Assembly: GCA_902729315.2 (NCBI GenBank)
Contig: LR746266.1
Location: forward strand, 3,916,759-3,980,758
Length of the DNA: 64,000 nt
Origin: Spirodela intermedia
Lineage: Eukaryota > Streptophyta > Magnoliopsida > Alismatales > Araceae
Direction: 5' to 3'
The stretch's first letter is position 1. Each line of letters opens with the position of its first letter. Both the position numbers and the translations under genes were made by a program. Below the pieces are notes generated by a model. The model was not told where the DNA came from and did no database searches. It was given only the letters and a program-made list of their open reading frames with translations. This document shows positions 35,512 through 49,500 of this stretch, one piece after another.

Positions 35512-38500
35512 TTAATATAGCAAGCATTATTCATCATGTATTTTATTCCATCTAGCTTCGTCCCTCGTCTTCTCCCTCTATTATCGGGGTATCTCAAGTG
35601 CAAGGATTATCGGCTCTAATTGTTTTGGTGGGTTCGATATGGTCAACGAGGCAGCAAGGTCTTAAGGTTCAATATTAGAGCCCATCTCTCCGCCACATTT
35701 CTCTTTCATGGCATCCCACCAACCAGATATACATGTTGAAGGCATGGAGAATGATCTTGACAAACTCCACCCATGCAAGCACATCCCATGTGTCCAGCCA
35801 ACTCTTCTCTGAACACTCGTCATCTCGAGCTTCCGGTCTTCACATGTCTCAACCCTCAAGGCTGGGTTTATCGTCAAGATGTTTTTCTCAATACATCCGC
35901 AAATTGACGCTGTCAAAATTGTCATGGCTGGTATCAGCTTCAATAATAAGACATTATACTGGTTCTAATGGGCGAAGTGTCATGTTCCATTCACCAACTG
36001 ACTTGATCTACACCAAAGTTTGTTCATCCATTTTGGGTCTTCCTCTCAAGACAATGTGCACGAACAATTCTTCAATCTACAACAGCTATATTCTGTCACA
36101 GAATATTTGCGAGATTTTGAGATCATGTCGGGCTCAGTTACTGATCTATCCCTCAATGCTTTCAAGGATATTTTTCTTAAGAGGCTCAAACTTGAAATTC
36201 AGACAAAAATCTACCAACTTGCCCCTATAGATCTTCATCAAATCATGTAGGTTGCTCAACACACCAAGGATCGTAATCTCTTCTTGTAGACCATAACACC
36301 ATGGCCTCTATCCCTCCTGATTTTGACCTCTTTGCTCCAACATGTTGGGTCCTCCACATTCCTTTGTAAACTGACAAAGTTGCCTCCACCATGGCCAGCA
36401 TCGACTATAGGTTCACCTTGACATTCTCTTTGATTGACAGACACCGAGTATCAAGAAAGATAGTCTAAGGACCATGTTTCACTTGCAATAAATAATTTAC
36501 TCTTGACCACAAATGCAGGTCTGAACTCCATATCTTTATTGTCACTAACAATGAGCTTTCTCAATAGGAAGCATACGAGCTTATATTAGTTCATTCTTCT
36601 AAGTCGCCCATTCCATAAACACTTGTAGAAAAAATTGAACTTTCTATGAATTATATTTGGGATTTCAAAATGAGTACCTCGAAGCTCTATGGGAAACTCT
36701 CACTTAAACATCATTGTCGTCATCGACTCTGATGTTATTCACAATTTCATTTCCATTGAATTGATACAAGAGATGGCCATCCTCCACCCCTCCATTTGGC
36801 ATCCTCACTGGCACTAGCACTTATATTCCTGGCCATGGTATTTTTCAAGTCATTTCTATCTAACCACAAGATTTTACCATATATGAAGATTTCATTATTC
36901 TCCAACTAGACAATGTTGATTACATTTTTCATTTGTAGTGGCTCTGCAGATTAGGTAAGGTGGAGTAAAACTATCAAAACCTCCTTATGAAATATCAACT
37001 AGCCAGCTCAATGATTAAACTTCAAGGTGACCCCAACTTATCTAAATCAAGCATTTTACTTAAATCTATGGCTTATGAGCTCTAATACAATCAGGTGTTC
37101 TTATTGAACTACAGTAGTTCACAACTAGCAATAATTATTCAGCCATATCCTAGGTCCCAAAGTTCTAATGACCCACTCTCTACAACTATCACAATTCTTA
37201 TTCTCCTAGTTTCCACAAGTCTTTATCACCCTACAGCCTTTTGCCTTGTCATGTTGTAAATCATGTTATTGACTTGCTTTTGAATACTCCACCTGTCTAT
37301 GTCCACCCATATCATTATTTTCACATTTAGATGACTCAAATTGAAAAATTAATCAAGATAATGTGCCAAGAAAGGATCATTAAACCATTTATAGGCTCAT
37401 TTTCTACTCATGTGCTCCTTATTAAAAAGAAGAACTACATCTAGTGTTTATATGTAAACTATTGAACTTTAAATCCAATAATGATTTTGAACTGTTTCCT
37501 AATTTCAATTGTTGATAATTATTAAATGAATTATAAGAGGCTTCAGTTTTCTCCAAACTAAATTTGAAATTTAGGTATCATCAAATAGGCATGAAGGACA
37601 CAAATATTCTCAAGATAGCCTTCCACACTCCTCATGGCCATTATGAGTTTTTAGTCATCCCATTTGACTTGTTGAATGCTCTAGCTACCTTTTGGTCACT
37701 CATGAACCAGATTTTCTATAATTATTTGCACCACTTCATGCTTGTCTTATTTGATGATATCTTTATTTATAGTCATGCTATGAGTTCACATTGTCAACAT
37801 CTCCAACACTTGTTTTCAGTCTTTTAGGATAATCATCTGCACATTAATAAATAAAAAATATCTTTTTGGGTTATCCTTGGTCGATTCTCTAAGTTATATC
37901 ACCTCTAGCTAAAGTGTTGCTATGGATTCTTCCAAAATCGTAGTTATTCAAGAATGGTCGCAACCTAGTAATATTAAGAAGCTTTATACCTTTTTGGACC
38001 TCACAAGTTACTACCAATGTTTTATTTTGAACTATGGGTGTAATGTATAGCCCCTCACTCAACAACTTAAGTGAGATTCCTTTCATTGGAACGATGCCAT
38101 CACCACCACCTTCGAGCAATTTAAACAAGTTCATTTATTCACTTTAGTGTTGGTCTTGCCCAACTTTCACCTTCCTTTGAATTAGAGGTTGATGCTTCTA
38201 GAATTGGCCTAGGTGTCATTCTCATGCAGAACAAATGAATCATCACTTATTTTAGTAAGGTTTTATCTCCTCAACACCAGTTTAAACTAATTTACCAATG
38301 TGAGCTAATGACAATCATCCTATCTATTGAAAAATGATGACATTTTCTATTGGGATGACTTTTTCTCATCTATACCTACTAGCACAACTTAAAATTATTG
38401 ATGGAGCAACATTAAATCTCTCCCAATTATCATATATAGTTAATCAAGGTTTTGAGATATTTATTCAATTTATAGTTTAAGTTCAACATTAAAAATAAAG

Positions 38501-40013
38501 GTACTAATGCTCTTTCTCGTATGCCACATCACACTCATCATATGCCTTATCTTATCTTAGGAGCATTTCTTTTGACCAATTACGAACCAGCCTTCACACT
38601 CATCCAAAGGCCTATTAAATTGTACTCAACCTCTCCAATCATTGTTGTGAATGACCTGAGTATTTCATACAAGGGGATCTTTTATTTTATAAAGGTCAAT
38701 TATTTATGTCACCAACCACTTCCCTCACCTCATTAGTTCTTCATGAATATCATAAAAATACCTTGGGTAGCCACTCATGATTTATATGCACATATAAATA
38801 CATTCATCAAGAATTTTATTAAGGAATGAAATATGTTATCCAAAAATGTGGCCTTGTACTCTATTTTTTAACAACATAAATACGAAGTCTTGTTTCTTGA
38901 GGGCCTCATACAACTACTCTCGATTCCATAACAGATTTTGGATGATATCTATCTTGATTTTATCAATGGATTATATTACTTTGGTGGACTCAATCCATTG
39001 CTAGTTGTTGACAAATCACGTAAATTTGCTTATTTTTCACCACTAAGGCACCCTCATATACAGCTCATGATGTCACCACAGTATTCTTATGAGATGTAAT
39101 CAAGCTACATAGGTTCCCTCTCACAATTGTCTTGAATTAGAGCCATATATTTCTCAGTCATTTTTGGAAAGAGTTGTTCCAATTACAAGGTAAGAGACTT
39201 CATGAGACTATTGCCTATCACCCACAAATGGATAGAAAAATTAAAGTTGTTAATCATTACTTAGAATCTTATTTATGGCGCTTCACTTTGGAGCATTCAA
39301 ATCAATAGTCACAATGGTATTGCTTTTTTAGACAAAATATTTGCACAATACCAACTATCATATCTCTCTAAAACTCACTTCTTTTTCAGTGGTTTATGGT
39401 CGTGATCCCCCACTCTTCTCATGCATCAGCACCCAACATACATATGTGGCTTATCTTGATGATCAATTACAAAAATATGATGTAATTATACTATATCTAA
39501 AGGATCATCGCCATCAAGCTCAAAACCATATGAAGCTACAACATGATAAATATCAATGTGAATTATCTTTCAATGTTAGTGATATGGATTATCTCAAACT
39601 AAGACACTACTATTTAAATATTCTATCTCAATGACCCAATGAGAAGTTATCTTTAAGATATTTTGGGACAAATTATATTATTGACCACATCCATATAGTT
39701 GCTTACGAGTTAGGGATTTCTTCTTTCACCAAGATCCACCTAGTATATTACTTATCTCTACTACGATTGACAACAAGGTCATAGGATAACCTTCACCTTC
39801 CTCTTTTTCTTTAGAAAAAGAATATGATTTGGAATGTAAAACTTGAGACAATTGTTCAATTGCATACCTCTAGTGTGGGCCATGAACTTTTAATCAAATA
39901 GAAAGACTTACCTCATTTTGAATCTACTTGAAGGCCATTAGATAGTTTTCTATCTCAATTTCCTCACTTTGACCTTGAGGACAATATTCCTATCGCAAGA
40001 GAGGGTATCGACT

Positions 40014-40419
40014 TGTGGACGTCATCTACATACCTTGAAAGAAGAGGTCAATTCCATGAAGGGCTTGGACCAACTCACTTCTGATTTCTAAGGCCTATTT
40101 ACTAGAGAGTGTGGGTCACATTACAATAATGCATAGATAATTGCCTCATGTATCACTTGCAAATGGAAGGAAAGTGGAATGAGGAAGAGAGGAGGAAGAA
40201 TATTGGAAGAGTCCAAGATTTTTCAATGTCTCACTAGAGAAGCATCCATTGTTAGGTTCTCTTGCTTCTTTCTCTCTCTCTCTCTTTCCATTATTATTCA
40301 TACACCCAATCAAGTTAAGAAGTTTTGCAAGTTATATAGTTCTTCTAAGCTTTACAATCACTCTCTATGTCGAGCCACAAGAGACAAATAGTGGACATTA
40401 TCATGATTCGTCATCCCCA
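40014..40419 (+). repeat. 3' LTR of gypsy element 1
   Basis: It is about 406 bp, starts TGTGGACGTC and ends TCATCCCCA. It has 3 CpG sites by hand count and carries many TG/CA replacements compared with the 5' LTR. Confidence 0.8.
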
Positions 40420-40729
40420 TTTCAGAAGCATTGACCTATGTAATGATGTTGAAACCATTCTTCTACTATGATGATGAATTCAATAGCTTCTTATCTATCA
40501 GCATTTTCAATAACACCATACTATAGTGATATACATCCACCTTGTCAGAGACCTTACAGATGATGGCAAACTTCAATGCCACATACCCAATGGTTCCCAC
40601 CACACCAATGGTGGAGTGTGCCGTCAAGCTCCCTAATAGCCTCACTTACTTGAAATACGAGAGGTACATTAAACTTCATGTCAAGCAAGATGTTGTTGGG
40701 CTTCACATCCCTATGGAGGATTCTAGCAA
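40420..40729 (-). pseudogene. RPK2-like kinase fragment trapped between two retrotransposons
   Basis: This matches 12460-12775 of the intact gene, the catalytic part of the kinase. The minus strand still reads [20 protein letters not shown], followed by stops and frame damage. It has about 2 CpG sites, against roughly 35 in the same stretch of the intact copy. Confidence 0.9.
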
Positions 40730-41218
40730 GACTAGGGCCAAGTCACCCAAAAAAAAAGAGGAACTAACAAAGACATATCATATGGGGGTCAAATGTCATA
40801 TGATGAATTATTGACCTAACTTCTTGAATGACTACTTATGTAATTGAAAAACAGTCTTAACAATTCTAACAACAATAAAATGGGTTGAGTCGTTACATAA
40901 ATTGAATAATAAAAGACAATAACCTAATAAAAATAAATTGGTATTAATGGTTCATATATTCTCTAAAAAAAGTAAGAGAAGGGTCAAGATGAAAGATTCT
41001 TAGAGGAAGTCTAGCCATGAGGCTAGTGATCTTGACTTTGGCCTTATCTCTTTTCTATCTTTTCTTTCAATTGCATGTTTTATTTTGTATTTTGTATAAA
41101 TGAGACAAAGTTTATCAATCAATTAAAATAACAAAACTATTTATAACCAATTAGATCTATAGTCGATATAGTTTATCATTCGATTCAAGTTAAGTTTTCT
41201 AATTTGAGATTCTCATCA
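40727..41218 (+). repeat. 5' LTR of gypsy element 2
   Basis: About 490 bp. The first bases are diverged from the 3' LTR, so the exact start is uncertain. It has 3 CpG sites by hand count. Confidence 0.7.
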
Positions 41219-44200
41219 AAATTAGTATCATAGTCAAAATTATGTGTCCAAAGACTAAAGATTTGCACAATGATTTATTAAGATTTACAAAAACATACAA
41301 CAACTATGTTGACAAGTGATATGGGACATCTCAAAGAAATATCTACCATTAGATACTAGTTAGGTTCCATCCACCAATCCTTATAATGGTTGCGGAGACT
41401 GTCTAGAGTTTCATTGCAATACGAATTTATACACAATTGACCAAAAGACTCACTTCACCATTTAACTCTATAAGATCAAAGAGAAATAAGAAAATAAGTA
41501 TTTCAGGGAAGTGGATGTCAACAATATGCTATTGCACATGAATCTCACCATTCAATTATCGGCCTAAGTTTTGGGAGAAAAAAATTTGAGATGCCTATAT
41601 TTTTTGGGGAAGATCTAAAAGAATAGATCTACAAGGCATATCTATATTTTTCTACATTCTTATTTTCAAAAGATGAAAATTGTGGACAATTAGATTAAAT
41701 TTTAAGATAAGATCACTCAAGTGATTTAAATGATAAAATACCAAAAAATAATTAAAGAATTGAAATGTCAAAGAATTACTATTGAAAAGATTTAGAATTC
41801 TAAAATTAGGGTCAGCTTGCTAATAGTTTCTAAGAATCAAATAGACATGGATGGTAGTTAAGTATCATGTAAGACTACATGACATTTAGGTAGAAGGGAT
41901 TATTTCTAATTATATGAAGTTAATTGTTGTTATAAAATGGCTCAGCATATAGAAATAAAAAACAACAAGATCATAAACTACAATCTAAAGAAGAATAAAG
42001 ATATAAGAAACAATTGTTAACTTGTAAATTAGCAGTGCACCAAAGGTGATCCATGAAAATCATTTCCCAAGGGTAGTTGGCATTCAAAGTAATAATATTA
42101 GCATGTCATCTAGCATGAAAAAACCTCCATTAGAAAGAAAAAATCTTAATTTGACTATGTCAAGATTCAAACTAAAAGGGTAGAAAGAATTTGCTACTTC
42201 TACAATCAGAAGTATGACTTTAGTGATTAATGTCCAAAATCAGATTTCAATATTATTCATTCAAGAGTAAAATGGTTCTCATTCAAGAAGAAGAAAAATT
42301 CTTCAATATTCAAACTAATAGAGCTTTGCTAATCTAAAAGTCTCTTAAACTTTCTCACAAATTTTCACCATATCACATGCCCAAATTCCAAAATAAGATA
42401 TGTGATCATCATGTTACAATTTTTGTTAATGCTTTAATAACTCAAAATTTTAGTTCTCAAAGGTGTAGTTAGTTCTCTTAAGTTCACGATAAATTCTACT
42501 TTATAATATCAATTGGTGACAAGAACATGTGAAATGATCAAGAGATTGAAAATAGTCAAGATGTTATTCTTGAGTTTTCTCACCCACACTATATGTGAAA
42601 AATATATTGATCGTACCACTAGCAATAGTCTATGTTATCTTATGAATGAAAATTATTGAAAGAGAAAAATAAGATGGAGTTATATTTTTAATAATAGACT
42701 CTTACAACACCTTCTAACATAAAATAAGAGTAGATAGCCATCTTGGAGCTCCATCCAAATTATTATAAAGATGAATTGTATGTATTAAGTTGTACCAATT
42801 GGAGTTATGGAATGAGAAAACAATTTACAACAAAAGTTTTCAAATCCATTTTAGAATTCATTAAGCCTTCAATTGAAAAGATAAGTAGATCATGTTATTC
42901 CATTTAAAGACGTCACCTTGGTCATCAATATGCCCAGTTAGATACCCATACCTTCAAAGGTCTAAAATCTAAAAACTAGTAAGAGAAATACTTGAAAAGA
43001 GATAATTTAATAATCTAATAATCATTTATCTAGTATAATATTATTGGTAAAAAACAAAAATAACTTTTAGGAGGTTTTGTGTTGAATATTGTGCACTAAT
43101 AAAGCAACAATCCTCAATAATTTTTAATTCCAATCATTAAAAAAATTATTTGACAAGTTATATGATGTAGATATATTTTTAAAGCTAAGCTTACATTATG
43201 AATATCATCAAATCTATGAGTAGAAGTGGGATGTGTACAAAACCACATTCATAACACACACAGAGTACTACAGATTTTTTGTAATACTCTTTGACCTTAC
43301 TAATATTTAGGTCATGTCTCAAGGTCTAATGAACTGACTATTCTATAAGTATCTTAATATATATATATTGATGTAATACTTATTTTTAGTTAGGATTGAG
43401 TAACTCATTAACAATATTTGTTTTGAGTCTTCAAAATACTCAGCTCAAATCAGTTGCAAAAATCAATCCAAATATGATGATGGATTCAAAAAAATAGAAG
43501 ATGTTCTTCAATAGTTGACTCTAAAAAATCTAAAGGAATTATGTAATTCTTTGGGATTGATAAGGGTATTATTGAAGATTCATTAAGAGTTACGATTCCA
43601 TTACCCAACCCTTGATACAATTACTGAAATGTAATATATTTAACTAAAATGAGACCAAACCTACTTTCAAGTAGCTCAAAATTTCTATTACCACCATTTA
43701 GTATTAACACTAGTAAATTTTCATTAGATATTTGAAGTTGAAGTAAATGATTTAGAAATTGTAATTGGATCAAAAGGAGTATAAAATATCTATTGGAACA
43801 ATGACAAGTCTATTCAGGACTACCAAAAATGATTATTCAAAATTTTAGCTTTGAATTTGAAGTCAAATTTAAAACAAGGTCTAAGAATAAAGCGAAAGAT
43901 GTCTTTTATAGACAACCCAACTTGATTGAACTTCAAGTCCTAAAATGTCAAGGCTTGAACTATTAGGCATCAAAAAAGTCATTTAAGAAGTATTAACATG
44001 AGCTTGCATTCATCTCAAATATAATAGGGAGTGAGATACTAACCTGAGGCATGGCTTCAATATAATTTACAATGAGAACTTCTCTTCAACTAAGGTCATA
44101 TAGCTTTGTCCAAGAATTTGAGTTTAATTCTAAAAAACTTACATAAACTTTATAATTCCATTATGGGTAGACATTTTGGACTTTTTTAGACCTGTGAGAG

Positions 44201-45360
44201 GATCACCAAAATCTTAGATTGAGAGGAATGAAGATAGATATCAGAAAATATGTCAAGGCTTGTCACATATGTTAAAAAATAAATCAAATTGTTTATCTCT
44301 AACATGTCTTCTTCAATTGTTCCCTATTTTGGCTCAAATACGAGAAGATATAAGAATGGGTTTCGTGGAAGACCTATCACAATCAGAAGGTTGTATTCTC
44401 ATTTTGGTTGTGGTTGATCATCTCAACAAGAGTGCACATAATTTATATATAAAATATCATTTCACTACACCTCAAGTTCTACATTTTTTGTCAAAGACAT
44501 TATTCAGTTGTATAAAATTTTAGCATCAATTATCACCATTAGAAACAAAATTTTCATGAGCTCTTTTGGACAAAGTTATTCTAATTCCCCAAAAATAGTG
44601 TTGCAACATAAGTTCCTTATTATCCTTAAAATGATAGTCAAATAGAAGTTGTGAATTGAGGACTAGAAACTTAGATATTTCTCTAGAGACCAACCCCATG
44701 TAATGATCTAAATAGATTCTTTAGGCTGAATTTTTGATTTAATATCAATTATAATTTGTCAGCTAGTTCTACTCCATTTCACATAGTATCAATTAATATC
44801 AATTTTGATCCTCCAACTTTGTTTTGATCAGTTTAGTATCTTCTCAAAGAGAATGAAGTGGGGCAACTTTTAAAAGAATTAGACTTGATGATAGATCAAG
44901 TTCAATATCATTTATCATGTGCACAGACCCAAATGAAATAGTATGCCAACATAAAATGGTGGGACGTTTAATTATTAGGTGGGTGATATGATTTATCTAC
45001 AAATTAAACCATGTCGACATAATTCACTATGATGTAAACCTTATGTAAAATTAAGACTAAGGTTCTTTAAGCCTTATGGAATCTTGAAAATCATGAGTCA
45101 AGTAGTTTACTGGCTGACTTTATTATTGACGATGAGCATCCATCCCATATTTTGTCTCACAACTCAAAATGATTGAATGGAACTTATGTCCCAATACAAT
45201 CAAGTCCTCTAAGCATAGATTTAGATCTGCAATGGACAACAAGGGCATTTGAGGTAGTAGCCATATGGCAATGTGGAAGTCTACTATGCTCATCAAATAG
45301 AATTTTCCAGAGTTTCTTCTTGAAGACAAGGTAAAAGCCATGAGGGGGAGAGGGGGTTAT

Positions 45361-45878
45361 TGATGGATTACTAGTAGGAATAAGTCACCCGAGAAAGAAG
45401 AGGAACTAATGGACACAGACCATATGGGGGTCAAAGATTATGTGATGAGCCATTGACTCAACTTCTCAAACGACTTCAACAGAATTAAGTATTCGTCTAA
45501 CTAAACAATGGCACTAATGATTTTAATGGTCAGGTAATGGACTGGGTTGTCACATAAATTGAATAACAGAAGACAACAACCCAATAACAATAAACTTATA
45601 CTAACGGCTCAGATAGCCTGTAAAAAAACAACAGGATAAAGGTCAAGAGGCGAGATTCTCAGATGAGGAAGTCAACCCATGAGACTAGTCATCTCAAGTT
45701 TGGCTCAATCTCTTTTCTTTCTTTTCTTTCAATTATTTGTTCTGTTTCGTGTTCTCTATAAACGAGACAATGTCTACCAGTCGATTAGAATCCATAAACT
45801 GTCTGTAATCAGGTATATCTAGCTATTACAGTTCCATCTTTCCATTCCAATTTGGTTTTCTAATTTGGGTTCCCATCA
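45361..45878 (+). repeat. 3' LTR of gypsy element 2
   Basis: 518 bp, TG...CA ends, 8 CpG sites by hand count. Confidence 0.8.
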
Positions 45879-46145
45879 GTAAGCCAGCGCCTGTGTCAAG
45901 AGGCGAGATTTCTTGGCGGCAGCATATTGATAGTTAAATCTTCTCTTCTGCTGGCGGCGCCACCGTGCTCTCACGGCCACCGTCTCTCTGAAAACCCCAT
46001 ACTTTTCTTCTGCTGCACCCTCCGGTTTCCTCTGTCTCTTACGGGAGCTGCCACCGGCGACAGCGACCGGGCGGCCGCACCGCGGTCTCCATCTCTCCAA
46101 AGCGGGTCTACCGAACACCGCCGTCCGACTCGAGCCCACTGATCA
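45879..46145 (-). pseudogene. RPK2-like pseudogene copy 2, 5' remnant
   Basis: The first about 25 bp match 12793-12815 of copy 1 (the kinase LTQALAY codons). The sequence then jumps to the match of about 15150-15400, the 5' leader of the intact gene. About 2.3 kb, including the whole ectodomain and the ATG, were therefore deleted. Confidence 0.82.
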
Positions 46146-46507
46146 TCCCACCCACGGTGACTCCCGGAATTAAAATCCGGCGATTGGTGGCCGTCGAGAT
46201 TCTACTCTGCGTGGGGCAAGGACGAGCTCTGATATTTAGCATCGTTACGCCAGCTAATAGTTTCTGCCCACCAAAAAATTAAAAAGCGATAATGCGAAGG
46301 CCCATCAGAGTAGTCAACGTCCTGGGCCAGCCCTCTGACTTCTCAAGCTCAAGCTCAGGCTCATCCATGTGTGAAGAGGGCAGCGCAAATAAATGCGGGC
46401 AATGTCGACAGTGAATGGACCGAGGATGCCGTGACCAAGAGTGGGGCCCCCTCTGCGGGGCTTGGGGGAGGCGTTAGTCTCTGTACATACCGAGGGGGAG
46501 GGAGGGT
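46146..46507. other. RPA1 3' flank, copy 2
   Basis: This aligns with 15440-15789. It contains the likely RPA1 polyadenylation region. No gene is seen. Confidence 0.55.
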
Positions 46508-49500
46508 CTACGAGGGGGAGAGCTTCAGCTTGGAGATCTCCTCGAGAAGGTACCTTGACTCGGTCAAGGAGTCAACGGGGGAGAGGGCACGTAGAGTGAT
46601 CCTCTGTCTCCTCTCGCCCATGAACTCGTGGACAGCCACGCTGACCCGGAACAGGTGGGGGACCCACGTCGCCTCCTTGAGCATCATCTGTAGTTTTTCG
46701 TCACCCTCCTGTCGAACCAGAGACGTAGCAGCAAGAGAGCGAAAATCAATAATGGCGGAGAGCCGGAAAACCAGTCGGTCGCTGGCTTATTTATACCTCT
46801 GTTTTGACCCTGTCGAGCTCGTCAGCTGAGCACCCGATGATCTTCTCCGCCTGCTCGTTGAACACAGAAAGCCAGGCTTCCCCCGTCGGGTCCGAGACCT
46901 TGACTACCAGGATGTACCTGCGTGAATGATACACACATTGAGAAAGAGAGAGAGAGAGAGAGAGAGGGGGGGGGAGAGGGGGGGAGGGAAGGGATGCTCA
47001 TGGGGCGCTCATCAGCTTGTTTACCTCAAGCTGCACTCGGCGTCGTTCTTTTGACAGCCTTCGCACCAGAAACCAGATTCCACGGCCTCGGTCACCTTCT
47101 TGTTGCAGGTCTTGCACGCCCGGTACCACATGGTCTGGTCGGGCTTGATGAAGCTCACGTAGGCTTTTACACTGAAATATGCTGGCTGCCCATTTTAACG
47201 GCAGAGAGATGCGGGTCAGCGGAAGAGCTTTTAAAGTGGACCGGTTTCCCTGGTTTGGTACCTAAATGAGTTAGTAATGCACCTTTTCTTGACCCAGAGT
47301 GGGATCTCCGGTGATGTGAGAGAGGGTGACCCGGTCTGAGTACATGGAGGCCGGGCTGTTCCTCGAGGAAGCGTTGACCAGGCCGGAACCGACAGAAGAC
47401 ATTGCGGTCTCCCTGCCTTCGGAGTCGTACCTGTTGATGAAACACAGGCTGACATTAGGAAGATTCCACTTTGAAGAGGTGAGATCGAAGGAGTTGGGTT
47501 GGAGGATTCTCACCAAGATCTGAGTTTCTTTGACTCCGGCACGTCTGGGTTTATAAGCACAGAGCTTCTGCTTATGGATGAGAGGGTCACGCCTACAGAG
47601 AGTACTTCAATTTATCAGACCCACTGACAAAGGTCAAAAGAAGGCTAGAAGGGTAGAAAAGAGAGAAACGCGCCTTGGAAGTCTCCGACTTTAAGGCACT
47701 TCATTGCCACAACAGGAGCCTCGCTGGCCATGTCCAGCAACTGCTGACCCACGTCCGTGGCAAGCTCATTCCAGAGGGAAACAACGACGGTTTTCTTCCT
47801 GTCATTAGAGACAATCTGATAAGAACTCGATGTTGAAACTACAAGAAGCTAAAGGAGAAGACGTAATTTTCCTTACGAATCATCAGCAATGGTGACGTCT
47901 CGCTTTGGAACAGACTCGTTATTGCTCTTTCTTCGGACACTCAATGTAGATGAGACATTCTGCACAACCCCGATGATATCTGCCAGATGCATGAGTACAA
48001 TCAGGAGATCCAGGAAAGATAGGACAAATACTTATTATATTATCATTACTGTTATTATCATTAAGCTGAAGATTCTAAGAGGAAATTTACCAACAAGTTC
48101 CCTCCCATTGACGTATGAGCCCAGCTGGTCGATCTTCACAAAATCAAATTTCATCTCTGGAATGAATGCTCCTTCACTAGCAGCCTCTTCAACTTCTGAA
48201 TTCTCGTTCAGGGTCATCTCATAATCATTCTTGACTGTTTTAAACAGTTTATTCGCAACCTTGAGAGATCCTTTGGAAATATAATACACCTTTCCAAATT
48301 CAAATTTGGGGTAGAACTTCTTCGCCGCTTCATTAAACATAGTTGCTTGTATCTGTGTGCCCTGAGATCAAAATTCACAGAAATTGATGAACTTGTAAAG
48401 AGATGTATCTGCTACGGAATATGAAATTGTTTAGATGGGCTGTATGCGGAGAAATCGCAAAAAGGAGGTAGGGTCGGAATGATAAAAAGTATTAGCAGGG
48501 GTCAAAACCGAGAAAATGATCCGGTAGACTTCCAATTTCTCTCTTATGTGCGTATTTTGTGAATGAAAAGACAGATATCAAAATGAGTGCCTGAAACTAA
48601 ATGTCCCACTAGAATATGCAGAAAACAGGCCACGTAATCGATATGACGTGCCAGTATTCTTTTTTTTTATGGAAGTTATGTGGAAAACAGCAAACTTACA
48701 TCTTCATCCGTCAATTCTACATTGAAAACATGGCCTTCCCCCCTTGCATTCTTGTATGAACGCATATTTCCCTTATTAGTTACTCGAACCTTTATTGTCC
48801 AATTTCCTTGGTAAGGATTCAAAGAGACAAGCGGATGTACTCTCCTTGTCATGGCCATTCTAGCAGCAGGAGCAGCACTGTAGCGTGGAATCACCATTAA
48901 ATCAAGATCAGCTATAGCATCTTGCGTCAAAAGCACAACTACATGAGGATGTCAATGAACCTAGTAAACCAGAAAAAACATACTTTGCACGCTGCTCATT
49001 CACAATCTGCGCAGCAGACTTTGCTATCACTTCCTGCTTCGGCTTCAAAATAATTCCTAGTCCAACGTTTTTAAGATCATCTTTGATCTCTTTCTCAAGA
49101 GCAGGAGATGTCACCTCACATTTTGTCACTATCAAAGCCCTGTAACAATCCGCATTTCAAATGACAGGAACCGCAAAAGAATTGAAACAAACGCGGAGGC
49201 GAGATATTACTGTACTTCTCTGACTGGTTGGGTATAGAATTGCAGGTGTAATCCAGGATGCGAACAAGACCTAGGTTTTGAAGGTTTCCTGAATGTATCT
49301 CCGAAGCAAAATGAGTTGGAAGCATTGCTTTCATCTTCATCTTGCCGTCGCTAGCCATGAACCTGAGATTAATAACAGCTGTATTTAAGATCAAATCATA
49401 CAGCGTCATAAGTCAGGGAATACAGATTCGCACCAATAGTTAGCTCCAAAGAAAATATAAGAGTGGCAGAACATCAATGTCTGACATGAAACCGACACAA

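Larger units (their letters stand above)
35017..40419 (+). mobile_element. Ty3/gypsy retrotransposon 1
   Basis: The 5' LTR is at 35017-35511 and the 3' LTR at 40014-40419. The plus-strand internal region has decayed gag (about 36020-36250: FIHFGSSSQDNVHEQF ... YLRDFEIMSGSV), reverse transcriptase (37560-37827: YHQIGMKDTN, HYEFLVIPFDL and FDDIFIYS in place of YDD), RNase H (about 38130-38300), and integrase (about 38930-39330: ILDDIYLDFINGLYYFGG, LLVVDKSRKFAYF). The pol end (FPHFDLEDNIPIAREG) abuts the 3' LTR. It splits the RPK2 pseudogene, with flanks corresponding to copy 1 positions 12452 and about 12460. A 4-bp TTTC is shared by both flanks. Confidence 0.88.
40727..45878 (+). mobile_element. 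Ty3/gypsy retrotransposon 2
   Basis: The 5' LTR is at about 40727-41218 and the 3' LTR at 45361-45878 (TGATGG ... CATCA). A primer-binding site like the methionine tRNA complement (TAGTATCATAG) lies just after the 5' LTR, and a polypurine tract (GGGGGAGAGGGGG) just before the 3' LTR. Traces of a zinc knuckle (about 42200), reverse transcriptase (about 43265-43330: FFVILFDLTN), a pol stretch resembling FEIEYKPGKENVVADALSR (about 43850-43915) and integrase (about 44330-44520) place it in Ty3/gypsy. It is heavily decayed. It lies in the RPK2 pseudogene at the position matching about 12770-12790 of copy 1. Confidence 0.85.

Noticed and set aside
35927-35945. GGTATCAGCTTC as primer-binding site of gypsy element 1
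   Set aside because: It is about 400 bp from the end of the 5' LTR, so it cannot be the primer-binding site unless the LTR is much longer than its 3' partner.
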